Shown piece by piece: positions 1 through 7,691 of a stretch of DNA of 19,527 nt. A program made the position numbers and the translations under genes. This DNA comes from JBJEFI01 sp051873875 (GTDB lineage: Bacteria > Bacillota > Bacilli > Bacillales > Bacillaceae_G): positions 1 to 19,527 of the forward strand of contig JBJEFI010000019.1 in NCBI GenBank assembly GCA_051873875.1. The letters are read 5' to 3'. How positions within the stretch are numbered: position 1 is the stretch's first letter; each line of letters starts with the position of its first letter. Under the pieces are notes generated by a model, which was given only the letters and a program-made list of their open reading frames with translations, was not told the origin of the DNA and did no database searches.

Positions 1-24
1 AAGCCCTACAAATTTGTAGGGCTT
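1..24 (-). terminator. Intrinsic terminator hairpin after resE
   Basis: A near-perfect inverted repeat (AAGCCCTACA / TGTAGGGCTT around AATT) lies directly after the resE stop codon at 25-27. The arms give a G+C-containing stem ending in AAGCCC/GGGCTT. The minus-strand U-tract would fall beyond the window edge, so it is not seen. The plus-strand side ends in TTTT, so the hairpin may also work for a convergent neighbour to the left. Confidence 0.75.
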
Positions 25-1779
25 TTAACGCATTGGAAGATGAATAATAAATGTCGTTCCTTTATTTAATTCACTATGAACAGAAACTGTTCCTTTATGA
101 GCTTCAATAATATTTTTTACAATTGCTAATCCTAAGCCAGTACCAGCTCTTCCCCTCGTTCTTGCTTTATCTGCTTTATAAAAACGATTAAAGACATATG
201 GTAAATCTTGCTCCGGTATACCACAACCTGTATCACGGATAACAATTGCTATTTTATCTTGTTTTTGCTCAATCGAAATCCAAACAGTTCCCTCTTCATC
301 TAGATGTCGTAACGCATTATCAATTAAATTTGTTACAACTTGTTCAATTCGATCTGGATCAATTCTAATTAAAATATCTGTTGCATTCGGCTCAAAAGAG
401 ATCGTTGTATTATTTTCTCTTGCTAACCCTTGGAATTTTTTTACAACTCGCTCTACAAATGTATTTAACTCTACTTCTTCCATCTTAAGTACCGTAAAAC
501 CACTTTCCATTCGGGCCAAGTCTAACAATTCATTTACAAGTCTACCCATTCGTAACGATTCATCATAAATAACTTGAACAAGTTCATTTCGCTCTTCATC
601 ACTAGAAGGAAGTCCATCAAGAATTGCTTCACTATAACCTTGTAACATGGAAATTGGCGTTCTTAGTTCATGAGAAACATTTGTAATAAAATCTTTACGC
701 ATTTTATCCAAGCGTCTTTCTTCAGACATATCCCTAAAAACAGCTACAACTCCACGCACTTTCGTTTGATTATATAAAGGTGTCATGACGACTACCCAGC
801 TTCCATGTTTTAATGTAATTTCTGCACTTTGTACAGCTTCTGCTTTTATAACATGTTGAAGCATTTGTTCCAATTCTGGCGGAAGAGGGGATAATAAATC
901 AGCTTTCAAATCTAACTCTTGATACCAAAACTGCAATATTTTTTCTGCAGGGGGATTCGTAATAATCATTTCTCCATCTACGCTCAATGTAATAACACCA
1001 TCAGCCATACTACTAAGTATACTAGATAATTGCTCTTTTTCATGGCGTAATGCAGAAATATTATATTTTAATTGTTTTCCCATTCCATTAAAGGCACGTG
1101 CTAGCTCCCCAATTTCATCATTAGTCATAACAGGCACTTTTACATCGAAATCTCCTCTTGTAAGACGAAAAGCTACTTCTTTCATTTTACGCAATGGTGC
1201 CGTAATTCTTGTCGATAAAAAGAAGGCAAAAATAGTTGTTAACACAACACCTATTCCTGCTGCTAAAAAGATAAAACGCACGGTTTGTTTAATGGTTTTT
1301 TCAATGGAATCTAACGTTTGGTAAATAAATACCCCACCAACAGATTCGCCTTTTTCTTGAATAGGTACACCAACAATTAATTCATCACAATTTTTCGTAC
1401 AACTTTTTTCCGGAATTGAAAATCGCTCTGTTGCAATTTCATTTTTAAAGACCTTTGCTAGTGATTCTTTCCCTTTAATTGTATCTAACGGGATATTTAG
1501 TACTTCTCCTGCATCTGAATACCATACATCTTCTCCTCTGACAATCATTACCTTTGATTGTGTAGAAGAAAAGATATTTGATATTTGTTTTGCTAATTCT
1601 ATATCTTCACTTGCTATTTTCGCAATTTTTTTACCATGCTCTAACAATCTTCCTTCTGATGTCTTTACAAAATAAGTCTCAAAATAACCTGAGAGTAAGA
1701 TGGTTAATAAGCTTAAAATAACACAAACCAAAAGTAAAATCGTTACCCATAGTTTCCCTACTACATTTTTAAATAGCAT
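25..1779 (-). CDS. resE: Sensor histidine kinase ResE
   Basis: Membrane sensor kinase of the ResD-ResE system, which in Bacillus controls respiration and anaerobic genes in response to low oxygen and nitric oxide. 584 aa. Membrane segments lie near residues 9-31 and 166-190, enclosing an extracytoplasmic domain. HAMP follows at about 191-243, a PAS-like region at about 250-355, HisKA with phosphoacceptor H370 in NVSHELRTP, then the ATPase domain: N-box around N484/N488, G1 box DTGCGIP at 516-522, G2 box AGTGLGL near 545-551. The start ATG is 2 bases after the resD stop, with a GAGGTAG ribosome site inside resD, so the genes are translationally close. The extracytoplasmic domain carries a CTKNC pair (C127, C131) that might be redox active; this is inference. 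Identity rests on domain order plus the resABCDE context. Confidence 0.95.
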   Translation of the reverse strand: MLFKNVVGKLWVTILLLVCVILSLLTILLSGYFETYFVKTSEGRLLEHGKKIAKIASEDIELAKQISNIFSSTQSKVMIVRGEDVWYSDAGEVLNIPLDTIKGKESLAKVFKNEIATERFSIPEKSCTKNCDELIVGVPIQEKGESVGGVFIYQTLDSIEKTIKQTVRFIFLAAGIGVVLTTIFAFFLSTRITAPLRKMKEVAFRLTRGDFDVKVPVMTNDEIGELARAFNGMGKQLKYNISALRHEKEQLSSILSSMADGVITLSVDGEMIITNPPAEKILQFWYQELDLKADLLSPLPPELEQMLQHVIKAEAVQSAEITLKHGSWVVVMTPLYNQTKVRGVVAVFRDMSEERRLDKMRKDFITNVSHELRTPISMLQGYSEAILDGLPSSDEERNELVQVIYDESLRMGRLVNELLDLARMESGFTVLKMEEVELNTFVERVVKKFQGLARENNTTISFEPNATDILIRIDPDRIEQVVTNLIDNALRHLDEEGTVWISIEQKQDKIAIVIRDTGCGIPEQDLPYVFNRFYKADKARTRGRAGTGLGLAIVKNIIEAHKGTVSVHSELNKGTTFIIHLPMR

Positions 1780-1781
1780 GA

Positions 1782-2498
1782 TTAATCAGTAGCTACCTCA
1801 AATTTATATCCAACACCCCATACAGTGACAATCATTTTTGCCGCTCCTGGAGATACTTTATTTAACTTTTCACGTAGACGTTTTACATGGGTATCTACTG
1901 TTCGTAAATCTCCAAAAAACTCATATTGCCACACTTCTTTTAGAAGTTGTTCGCGATCAAATACCTTATCAGGAGATTTGGCTAAAAATAATAGTAACTC
2001 ATATTCTTTTGGTGTTAAGCTTACTTCTTTACCATCTGCCAACACACGATGAGCATCATTGTCCATTGTTAAATGTGGAAAAACAATAATATCTTTTGTT
2101 GTCGTTTCCGTATTAAAGAAAGTGGTAGATACAGATCGTCTTAATAATGCCTTGACGCGCAATACTACTTCACGTGGGCTAAAAGGTTTTACAATATAAT
2201 CGTCTGTCCCAACTTCAAAGCCTTGCACACGATTTACTTCCTCTCCTTTTGCCGTTAACATAATAATTGGCGTTGCTTTTTTCTCACGGATTTCCTTACA
2301 AACTTCGATTCCATCTTTTCGAGGCATCATGATGTCTAGTAATATTAGGTCGTAATCTGTTTGTAATGCCTTATATAAGGCTTGTTCTCCGTTTTCAGCT
2401 TCTTCAATCACATAATTTTCCCGCTCTAAATACATTTTTAATAAACGGCGGATACGTTCTTCATCATCAACAACTAAAATTTTAATTTCTTTTTGCAT
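1782..2498 (-). CDS. resD: Response regulator ResD (OmpR/PhoB type)
   Basis: Cytoplasmic response regulator, 238 aa, phosphorylated by ResE and binding promoters of respiratory and anaerobic genes. The receiver domain (1-120) has the acidic pair D11-D12, phosphoacceptor D55 in LLDIMMP, T82 and K104 in VKPF. The C-terminal winged helix (about 135-235) is the OmpR type, with the typical VDTHVKRLREKL recognition region and a GVGYKF ending. The ribosome site AAGGAGGC (about 2509-2516) sits 10 bases before the ATG. The length matches B. subtilis ResD. It is separated from resC by a hairpin terminator and 240 bases, so it probably has its own promoter and may be autoregulated. Confidence 0.96.
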   Translation of the reverse strand: MQKEIKILVVDDEERIRRLLKMYLERENYVIEEAENGEQALYKALQTDYDLILLDIMMPRKDGIEVCKEIREKKATPIIMLTAKGEEVNRVQGFEVGTDDYIVKPFSPREVVLRVKALLRRSVSTTFFNTETTTKDIIVFPHLTMDNDAHRVLADGKEVSLTPKEYELLLFLAKSPDKVFDREQLLKEVWQYEFFGDLRTVDTHVKRLREKLNKVSPGAAKMIVTVWGVGYKFEVATD

Positions 2499-2605
2499 AA
2501 TAGACAGCCTCCTTATTTCAATATTTTACAAAATCATGAATGCTTTTTCTATATTTTTTTAAAAATAAATCATACAAAACAGAAAATCTATTATTTTTTG
2601 TGTCG

Positions 2606-2640
2606 TTATGTTCACAAACAAACGGTTACAATATGAACAA
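2606..2640 (-). promoter_or_regulatory. Candidate ResD-binding region upstream of resD
   Basis: On the minus strand 2618-2610 reads TTTGTGAAC, one base from the ResD box TTTGTGAAT described in B. subtilis. The same stretch holds an inverted pair TGTTCA (2609-2614) and TGAACA (2634-2639). Positions 2616-2631 also resemble a degraded cre site (TTGTAACCG core) for CcpA. It is 110-140 bases before the resD start. No convincing -35/-10 pair was found close by, which would suit an activator-dependent promoter. This is a motif-level suggestion only. Confidence 0.35.
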
Positions 2641-2670
2641 CCTTACATAAACGTGACAATTTCATGAACA

Positions 2671-2711
2671 AAAAATAGGAGATTAGTCCATTGACTAATC
2701 TCTCTTTTTTT
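2671..2711. terminator. Bidirectional terminator between resC and resD
   Basis: Stem GAGATTAGTC (2679-2688) pairs perfectly with GACTAATCTC (2693-2702) around a 4-base loop. The plus side is followed by TCTTTTTTT and the minus side by CTATTTTTTG. On the minus strand it lies 37 bases after the resC stop and would separate resABC from resDE transcription. Confidence 0.85.
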
Positions 2712-2739
2712 GAATTTTAATTATAAAATTTACTATATT

Positions 2740-3912
2740 TTATGCATAAGAATGTAATCCTGCAATAATTAAATTAACTGCTACTAAATTAAACATAATA
2801 ATTGCAAATCCAATTACTGCCAACCAAGCCGATTTTTTCCCATGCCATCCTTTTGATAAGCGTAAGTGTAAAAAGGCAGCATAGAATAACCATGTAATTA
2901 ACGCCCATACTTCTTTTGGATCCCATCCCCAATAACGTGCCCAAGCTTCTTGCGCCCAAATCATTGCAAAAATCAACGCACCGAGTGTAAATACAGGGAA
3001 GCCTAATGTAACAGATCGATAGCTAATTTCATCCATTAACTCACTATCTACTTTCTTTACAAAAGGTTGTAGCACATGACCTAATGGCTTTCTAAACACA
3101 AGACGTAATGCAACGTATAAAATAGCCCCTACTAAAACAGACCATATTACTGTATTTAATTTTTTCGCATTAATTAATGCTGGTACTTCTACAAGTGGTT
3201 CCATTCCATTTGGTGTCACAATCTCTGTTTGATGTGGTCCTACAATTGCAGGCATATGGAATGTTACTTCTTCTACTTTATCAATTTTATTTGTCCATTT
3301 ATACTCCACTTTGTAATCTGCAGCAGTAAATCCAACTGTCGCAATCACAAAACCAACTGTACAAATAATCATGAATAAAACAGCTTCTAATGCTTTAATA
3401 CTTTTTGCCTTTTTCGAAAAATCGATTTCTTTTATTAAATATACAAGACCAGCAACAAAACTAATCGCCAAAATTGCTTCCCCTAAAGCAGCAGTTGTGA
3501 CATGAATTTGTAACCAATGACTTTTTAATGATGGTACAAGTGGTGTAATATCTTTTGGAAACATACTTGCATATGCAATAATCAACAATGCTACCGGTAA
3601 TGCAAATAATCCTAAAATGCTCGTTTTATAAATAAAATAAATAATAATAAACGCGCCGACAAGCATCATTCCAAAGAAAGTTGTATATTCAAATAAATTA
3701 CTTACAGGAGCATGTCCTGATGCAGCCCAGCGTGTGAAGAAATAACCTAACTGACTAATAAAACCAATAATCGTTACAGTAATTCCTATCATTCCAAAAC
3801 GATTCCCTTTTTCTTTCCCCTTACTTCCGCGAATACTCCCTCCAAAGAACATTGTCCCTACTAAATATAAGACAAACGAAGCAAATAGTAATGTTTCACT
3901 TAATCCAGCCAA
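2740..3912 (-). CDS. resC: Cytochrome c maturation protein ResC (CcsA family)
   Basis: Multi-pass membrane protein, 390 aa, that with ResB forms the System II machinery exporting heme and attaching it to apocytochrome c on the outer face of the membrane. The CcsA-family tryptophan-rich WWD motif is visible at about 319-341 (WARYWGWDPKEVWALITW). Candidate heme-ligand histidines are H132, H137, H349, H357 and H387. About eight hydrophobic segments are present, with one larger outside loop at about 200-250. The start is TTG at 3912: GAGGGGGAG (3919-3927) ends 6 bases before it and overlaps the resB stop codon. The gap from resB is only 14 bases, so the two are co-transcribed. Confidence 0.94.
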   Translation of the reverse strand: MAGLSETLLFASFVLYLVGTMFFGGSIRGSKGKEKGNRFGMIGITVTIIGFISQLGYFFTRWAASGHAPVSNLFEYTTFFGMMLVGAFIIIYFIYKTSILGLFALPVALLIIAYASMFPKDITPLVPSLKSHWLQIHVTTAALGEAILAISFVAGLVYLIKEIDFSKKAKSIKALEAVLFMIICTVGFVIATVGFTAADYKVEYKWTNKIDKVEEVTFHMPAIVGPHQTEIVTPNGMEPLVEVPALINAKKLNTVIWSVLVGAILYVALRLVFRKPLGHVLQPFVKKVDSELMDEISYRSVTLGFPVFTLGALIFAMIWAQEAWARYWGWDPKEVWALITWLFYAAFLHLRLSKGWHGKKSAWLAVIGFAIIMFNLVAVNLIIAGLHSYA

Positions 3913-3926
3913 TCTCTTCTCCCCCT

Positions 3927-5552
3927 CTATGCGCTTTCCACTTCATTCTTTTTATCTTTATCTATTGGTATTTCAAAGGAAGTTCCTTCGAATATTTTCT
4001 TCATTTCTGTTTGAATACCATACCAGTTTTTATTTGTAAATGCAGCAATCCACATTTCGTTCTTATTCCGATGTAACCAAATTCGACGATGGTTCCAATA
4101 CATTCCTTGAATAACACCAATCATGAAGATAGTACCTCCAATGACTAAAATCCACAATGTTTTGTCTACTTTAACCGTTAATCCTGTCACATTTCTTGTT
4201 TCAATACCAGCAAAAGCCATTTTGAAATTATTTGTTCCACTTGGTTCGATATTTTCTTTAATTGCTACAAAACTAACTTCTCCTTCTGGCGTAGATGGTG
4301 TAAACATTTTAAAGACAAACGCTGGATTCGTTGGAATCTTTGTTTGAGTGTTCGGATTTCCATCTTCATCAAAATAAAAATCAGGAAAGTAACTTACTAA
4401 TTGAACCTTGTTTCCGTTTCCTAAATCATACTCTTCTTTTGGGTTAAATAAATCAACGTCAATTTTTCCTAATTGCTTTTCCGTTTTCTTATCTTCTAAG
4501 AAAAAACTCATCGTTTTCAATTCATCTAATTTATAATCAACTTGATACAGCGCATGAGATTCAAATTTTAATGGTTCATTTACTTTAATACTATAATCTT
4601 TTACCTTTTCTAAATTATCTTTTGTAGCAGGTTTATTTGGATCCACTCGCTTGTATAACGTTACATTCGTTTGGAAGTTTTTAGCAATAGCGTTATCTCC
4701 CACTTTATCGATTGCATTACCAAAAACACTGCTTTCTTCATCTTTATCATAAGTTTCTAAAATAAACTTATGATTTTCTATATAGTATTCACCATTCGTC
4801 CCAACAACCGGCTTCGTATCCCCTTCTCGAATCCACATTGATTCTTCCATATACATATTTGGAAAAGATCGAAGCATTACTCCAACTAAGAAAATAATTA
4901 AACCAATATGGTTTACATAAGGTCCCCAACGAGAAAAACGACCTTTTTCTGCTAAATAATGTCCATCTTCTTCACGAACGGTATACCCTTTTTTCTTTAT
5001 CTTCTCTACAAGTACTTTCACTTCTTCTTCATTATAGTTTGGTGTTACACTCACCAAACGCTGTCTTTTAATAAATTGTTGATGTCTTTTTACACGTTGT
5101 TTTTTTAAAGCTTTGTATAACGGTATTACCCTATCTAAACTACAAATAACTAAGGATACACCAATTGATGCAACCATTAACATATACCACCAAGAACCAT
5201 ATAAATTATGAAATCCTAATAAATAGTAAATTTGACCAGTTACCCCATATGTATCTTGATAATAAACACTCGGATCTGCATTGCCTGGAATATACATTTC
5301 TTGTGGATAAATAGTTCCAATTCCTGAAGCAACTAATGTTACAAGTATTAATCCAATTGCTACTTTTACACTGGAAAAGAAATTCCAAATTCTATCAATA
5401 ATGCCTTTTTTATATACAACAGATCGACGAGCAGTCCCTTCATAGCGCATATCTAATTTTTCAGTGCCTTCTGCAAAAGGCTTGCCACAACTTTCACAAA
5501 AGCTTGCACCATATGGATTGATATGTCCACATTCACACTTCACTTCTCGCAT
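3927..5552 (-). CDS. resB: Cytochrome c biogenesis protein ResB with N-terminal zinc ribbon
   Basis: Membrane partner of ResC in System II cytochrome c maturation, 541 aa from the ATG at 5552. This start is chosen because GGGGGAG lies just ahead of it. The TTG (5576) and ATG (5573) upstream have no ribosome site. The first 26 residues hold four cysteines, C6-x-C8 and C19-x2-C22, a zinc-ribbon pattern, as part of the cytosolic tail. Membrane segments are near 61-80, 118-138, 195-213 and 478-497. Between the last two lies a long extracytoplasmic domain rich in charged residues, as usual for ResB. It is preceded by resA with a 97-base spacer that contains only an AT-rich imperfect repeat. Function is by family and operon position. 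Confidence 0.93.
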   Translation of the reverse strand: MREVKCECGHINPYGASFCESCGKPFAEGTEKLDMRYEGTARRSVVYKKGIIDRIWNFFSSVKVAIGLILVTLVASGIGTIYPQEMYIPGNADPSVYYQDTYGVTGQIYYLLGFHNLYGSWWYMLMVASIGVSLVICSLDRVIPLYKALKKQRVKRHQQFIKRQRLVSVTPNYNEEEVKVLVEKIKKKGYTVREEDGHYLAEKGRFSRWGPYVNHIGLIIFLVGVMLRSFPNMYMEESMWIREGDTKPVVGTNGEYYIENHKFILETYDKDEESSVFGNAIDKVGDNAIAKNFQTNVTLYKRVDPNKPATKDNLEKVKDYSIKVNEPLKFESHALYQVDYKLDELKTMSFFLEDKKTEKQLGKIDVDLFNPKEEYDLGNGNKVQLVSYFPDFYFDEDGNPNTQTKIPTNPAFVFKMFTPSTPEGEVSFVAIKENIEPSGTNNFKMAFAGIETRNVTGLTVKVDKTLWILVIGGTIFMIGVIQGMYWNHRRIWLHRNKNEMWIAAFTNKNWYGIQTEMKKIFEGTSFEIPIDKDKKNEVESA

Positions 5553-5649
5553 CGTTCTCCCCCTTTTCCCCATCAACTAAAAACATTATCCAAGCGAGAT
5601 GAGACACGCGAAATTGCTATTTCAGAAAAATATTTTATATTTTCTGATT

Positions 5650-6171
5650 TTACTGGATAGTCTTATCTAATAAACTAGTAAGCAATTCCTCCGTCAATTC
5701 CCCAGTTACAATGTCAACTACTACTCCATCTTTATTAATAAAAATACTAGTTGGCAATGGACCTATATTATATTTAGAAAAAGCCTCTCCTGTTTGATCA
5801 ATTGCTACTGGAAAGGTTAATCCCATTCGTGCTACATATGTTTCAACAACTAAATCTGCTTCATCATTATCAATAGCTAGTATTTCTATACCTTTGTCTT
5901 TATAGGTTTGATACAACTTATTCATTAGTGGCATTTCCTTTTCACACGGCTTACACCATGTACCAAAGAAATTTAACATGACTCCCTTACCTTTTAAAGA
6001 AGAAATTTGATGTTCCTGCCCATTTAGATCAACAATGGAAAAATCAATTGCTTGTTTTCCCTTTAAAACTCGTTCTTTATCAACAAAAAAATTAGAATAT
6101 AGCGTATAGCCAATTGCTCCTAATAAGATTGCTAGTATAATGAATCGAGTAAATAATCTCCGCCGTTTCAT
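5650..6171 (-). CDS. resA: Thiol-disulfide oxidoreductase ResA
   Basis: Membrane-anchored thioredoxin-fold protein that reduces the heme-binding CXXC of apocytochrome c outside the cell before heme attachment by ResB-ResC. 173 aa from ATG 6171, which follows AGGGGGAT; a longer frame to 6213 adds 14 residues with no ribosome site. One signal-anchor segment spans about 9-28. The active site is C73-K-P-C76, followed by E79, the acidic residue known to tune ResA pKa. The cis-proline loop is GPLPTS with P140. The residue two before GTWC is Phe (FFGTWC) where many ResA proteins have Trp. A stable hairpin separates it from rluB, so it may start its own transcript. Confidence 0.94.
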   Translation of the reverse strand: MKRRRLFTRFIILAILLGAIGYTLYSNFFVDKERVLKGKQAIDFSIVDLNGQEHQISSLKGKGVMLNFFGTWCKPCEKEMPLMNKLYQTYKDKGIEILAIDNDEADLVVETYVARMGLTFPVAIDQTGEAFSKYNIGPLPTSIFINKDGVVVDIVTGELTEELLTSLLDKTIQ

Positions 6172-6204
6172 CCCTATCCCCCTATTTATTTTATATATAA
6201 AAAT

Positions 6205-6242
6205 CTTTTTCATATACTAGTTAAAGCTAGTATATGAAAAAG
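6205..6242 (-). terminator. Hairpin between rluB and resA
   Basis: A perfect 16-bp stem, CTTTTTCATATACTAG (6205-6220) with its complement at 6227-6242, and a 6-base loop. On the minus strand it starts 20 bases after the rluB stop and is followed by ATTTTTATAT. The stem is AT-rich and the tail is interrupted, so termination may be partial. It could make resABC transcription largely independent of rluB. Confidence 0.6.
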
Positions 6243-6262
6243 AAAAAACCCTACTTTGTTTG

Positions 6263-6991
6263 TTATCTTGGCTTTGTCATTGCAACTGCACGTAATCGCT
6301 TCACTTCATGTGGCGTAAGCGGTCTAAACTCCCCAGGTCGTAACCCTTGTAAGTCAAGAAATGATAAACGTTCACGTTTAAGCTTCATAACAGGGCAACC
6401 AATCGCATCGAACATACGACGAACTTGACGATTACGTCCTTCATGAATCGTAATTTCTACAATACATTGTCCTTTTTTCTTATCAAACTTTAATACTTTT
6501 ACTTTTGCAGGTGCTGTTTTTCCATCTTCAAGCATAATACCGCGTTCAAGTTTGCGAACATGCTCTTTTAAAACAAGCCCTTTTACTTTCGCAACATATA
6601 CTTTATCCACTTCATACTTTGGATGAATTAAAGCATTTGCAAAATCCCCATCGTTCGTCATTAACAGTAAACCTGATGTATCATAATCTAATCTACCAAT
6701 TGGATAAATTCGCTTTGTTAACATAGGGAAAAAGTCTGTTACAACCTTTCTGCCTTTGTCATCACTTACACTAGAAATAACTCCAACTGGTTTATATAAA
6801 AGAAAATACACTTTCTCTTCTCTTGTTACTTGTACTTCTTCTACTTCGACACGATCAGATGTTTTTACTTTTGTACCTAACTCCTTTATAACAACACCAT
6901 TTACTTTTACTTTTCCTTGCTTAATTAATTCTTCTGCTTTCCTGCGAGACGCAATACCAGCTTGTGCAATTACTTTTTGTAATCTTTCCAT
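6263..6991 (-). CDS. rluB: 23S rRNA pseudouridine synthase RluB
   Basis: Cytoplasmic enzyme converting a 23S rRNA uridine (E. coli U2605 equivalent) to pseudouridine. 242 aa. The N-terminal S4 RNA-binding domain (2-60) begins ERLQKVIAQAGIASRRKAEELI. The catalytic RsuA/RluB motif GRLDYDTSGLLL has catalytic D102, and a later RNRQVRRMF motif near 185-195 is typical of this family. The start ATG 6991 is chosen: GAGGTGG lies about 8 bases before it, and the alternative GTG at 7003 is inside that ribosome site. It is not overlapped by spmB, whose terminator lies 120 bases upstream, so it needs its own promoter in 7004-7112. Confidence 0.93.
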   Translation of the reverse strand: MERLQKVIAQAGIASRRKAEELIKQGKVKVNGVVIKELGTKVKTSDRVEVEEVQVTREEKVYFLLYKPVGVISSVSDDKGRKVVTDFFPMLTKRIYPIGRLDYDTSGLLLMTNDGDFANALIHPKYEVDKVYVAKVKGLVLKEHVRKLERGIMLEDGKTAPAKVKVLKFDKKKGQCIVEITIHEGRNRQVRRMFDAIGCPVMKLKRERLSFLDLQGLRPGEFRPLTPHEVKRLRAVAMTKPR

Positions 6992-7044
6992 GTATGTCTC
7001 CACCTCATTTTCATCTTACCTTCTTGCTTTTTACAATACAAGTA

Positions 7045-7100
7045 ATGTAACTTACATCACGTTCCTGTTTTTGTCCATTACTTTCCTTATTATTCACAAA
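7045..7100 (-). promoter_or_regulatory. Candidate control region upstream of rluB
   Basis: Two motifs stand out. A 13-base palindrome ATGTAACTTACAT lies at 7045-7057, about 55 bases before the rluB ATG. An exact TTTGTGAAT on the minus strand at 7100-7092 matches the B. subtilis ResD box. A TGGACA hexamer on the minus strand (around 7076-7071) could be a -35, but no strong -10 follows. Which factor, if any, binds is unknown. Confidence 0.3.
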
Positions 7101-7112
7101 AAGTTCAAAAAC

Positions 7113-7142
7113 AAAAAGTGTATCTTTTTGATACACTTTTTT
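7113..7142. terminator. Terminator after dacB-spmA-spmB
   Basis: Stem AAAAAGTGTATC (7113-7124) pairs with GATACACTTTTT (7130-7141) around TTTTT. On the minus strand it lies 22 bases after the spmB stop and ends in TTTTTGTTTTTG. The A and T flanks make it potentially active in both directions. Confidence 0.85.
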
Positions 7143-7163
7143 GTCTTCATATATTTATCTATA

Positions 7164-7691
7164 CTAAAAGAAATACACAACAAATGCAATAGAGCAAACG
7201 ATACCAATCAAATCTGCTAATAATCCAACCTTTAAAGCATCCCCTACTTTTCGAATACCGACTGCACCGAAATAGACCGTTAAAATATACAATGTTGTAT
7301 CCGTACTTCCTTGTAAGGTAGAAGCAATTCTCCCAATTAAAGAATCTGGTCCATAAGTTTTAATTAAATCTGTCATAATGGCTAATCCAGCCGAACCAGA
7401 AATCGGTCTAATTAAAGCTAACGGAATCACTTCCGTTGGTACCCCTACCATTTCTAAAAATGGTTGTAGCAACCCTTGAATCCATTGTAGGGCACCCGAT
7501 GCCCGAAAAATCGAAATAGCTACAATCATTCCAACAAGAAATGGGATTAGGCTAATTGCCATTGAAATACCTTCTTTTCCGCCTTGCACAAATAAATCAT
7601 AAGTTGGCAACCGCTTATACGTGCCATACACCAATACAAATGAAATAAGCAACGGAATTAACCATAAGGAAACACTGTTTATAATTGTCAT
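7164..7691 (-). CDS. spmB: Spore maturation protein SpmB
   Basis: Integral membrane protein, 175 aa, of the nucleoside-recognition (Gate) type superfamily. With SpmA it is needed for full dehydration of the spore core in Bacillus; the transported substrate is not established. Hydrophobic segments lie near 8-26, 42-64, 85-105 and 150-174. Conserved family-like motifs include RPISGSAGLAIMTDL and a following GSTDTTLY. The ATG overlaps the spmA stop in ATGA (7688-7691), and GGGGGAG lies inside the spmA tail, so the two are translationally coupled. Length is close to B. subtilis SpmB (178 aa). Confidence 0.94.
   Translation of the reverse strand: MTIINSVSLWLIPLLISFVLVYGTYKRLPTYDLFVQGGKEGISMAISLIPFLVGMIVAISIFRASGALQWIQGLLQPFLEMVGVPTEVIPLALIRPISGSAGLAIMTDLIKTYGPDSLIGRIASTLQGSTDTTLYILTVYFGAVGIRKVGDALKVGLLADLIGIVCSIAFVVYFF

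Noticed and set aside
5622..5648. Imperfect AT-rich inverted repeat between resA and resB (TCAGAAAA ... TTTTCTGA).
   Set aside because: No G+C in most of the stem and no U-tract after it on the minus strand. It lies inside an operon spacer, so it is not called a terminator. It could be a weak processing site.
6172..6213. Longer ResA frame starting 14 residues upstream.
   Set aside because: It would start in the tail of the rluB-resA hairpin without a ribosome site. ATG 6171 has AGGGGGAT and gives the family length.
6756..7220. A 154-codon plus-strand frame over rluB and the spmB terminator.
   Set aside because: It runs through a terminator and reads as antisense of rluB, with a low-complexity hydrophobic end.
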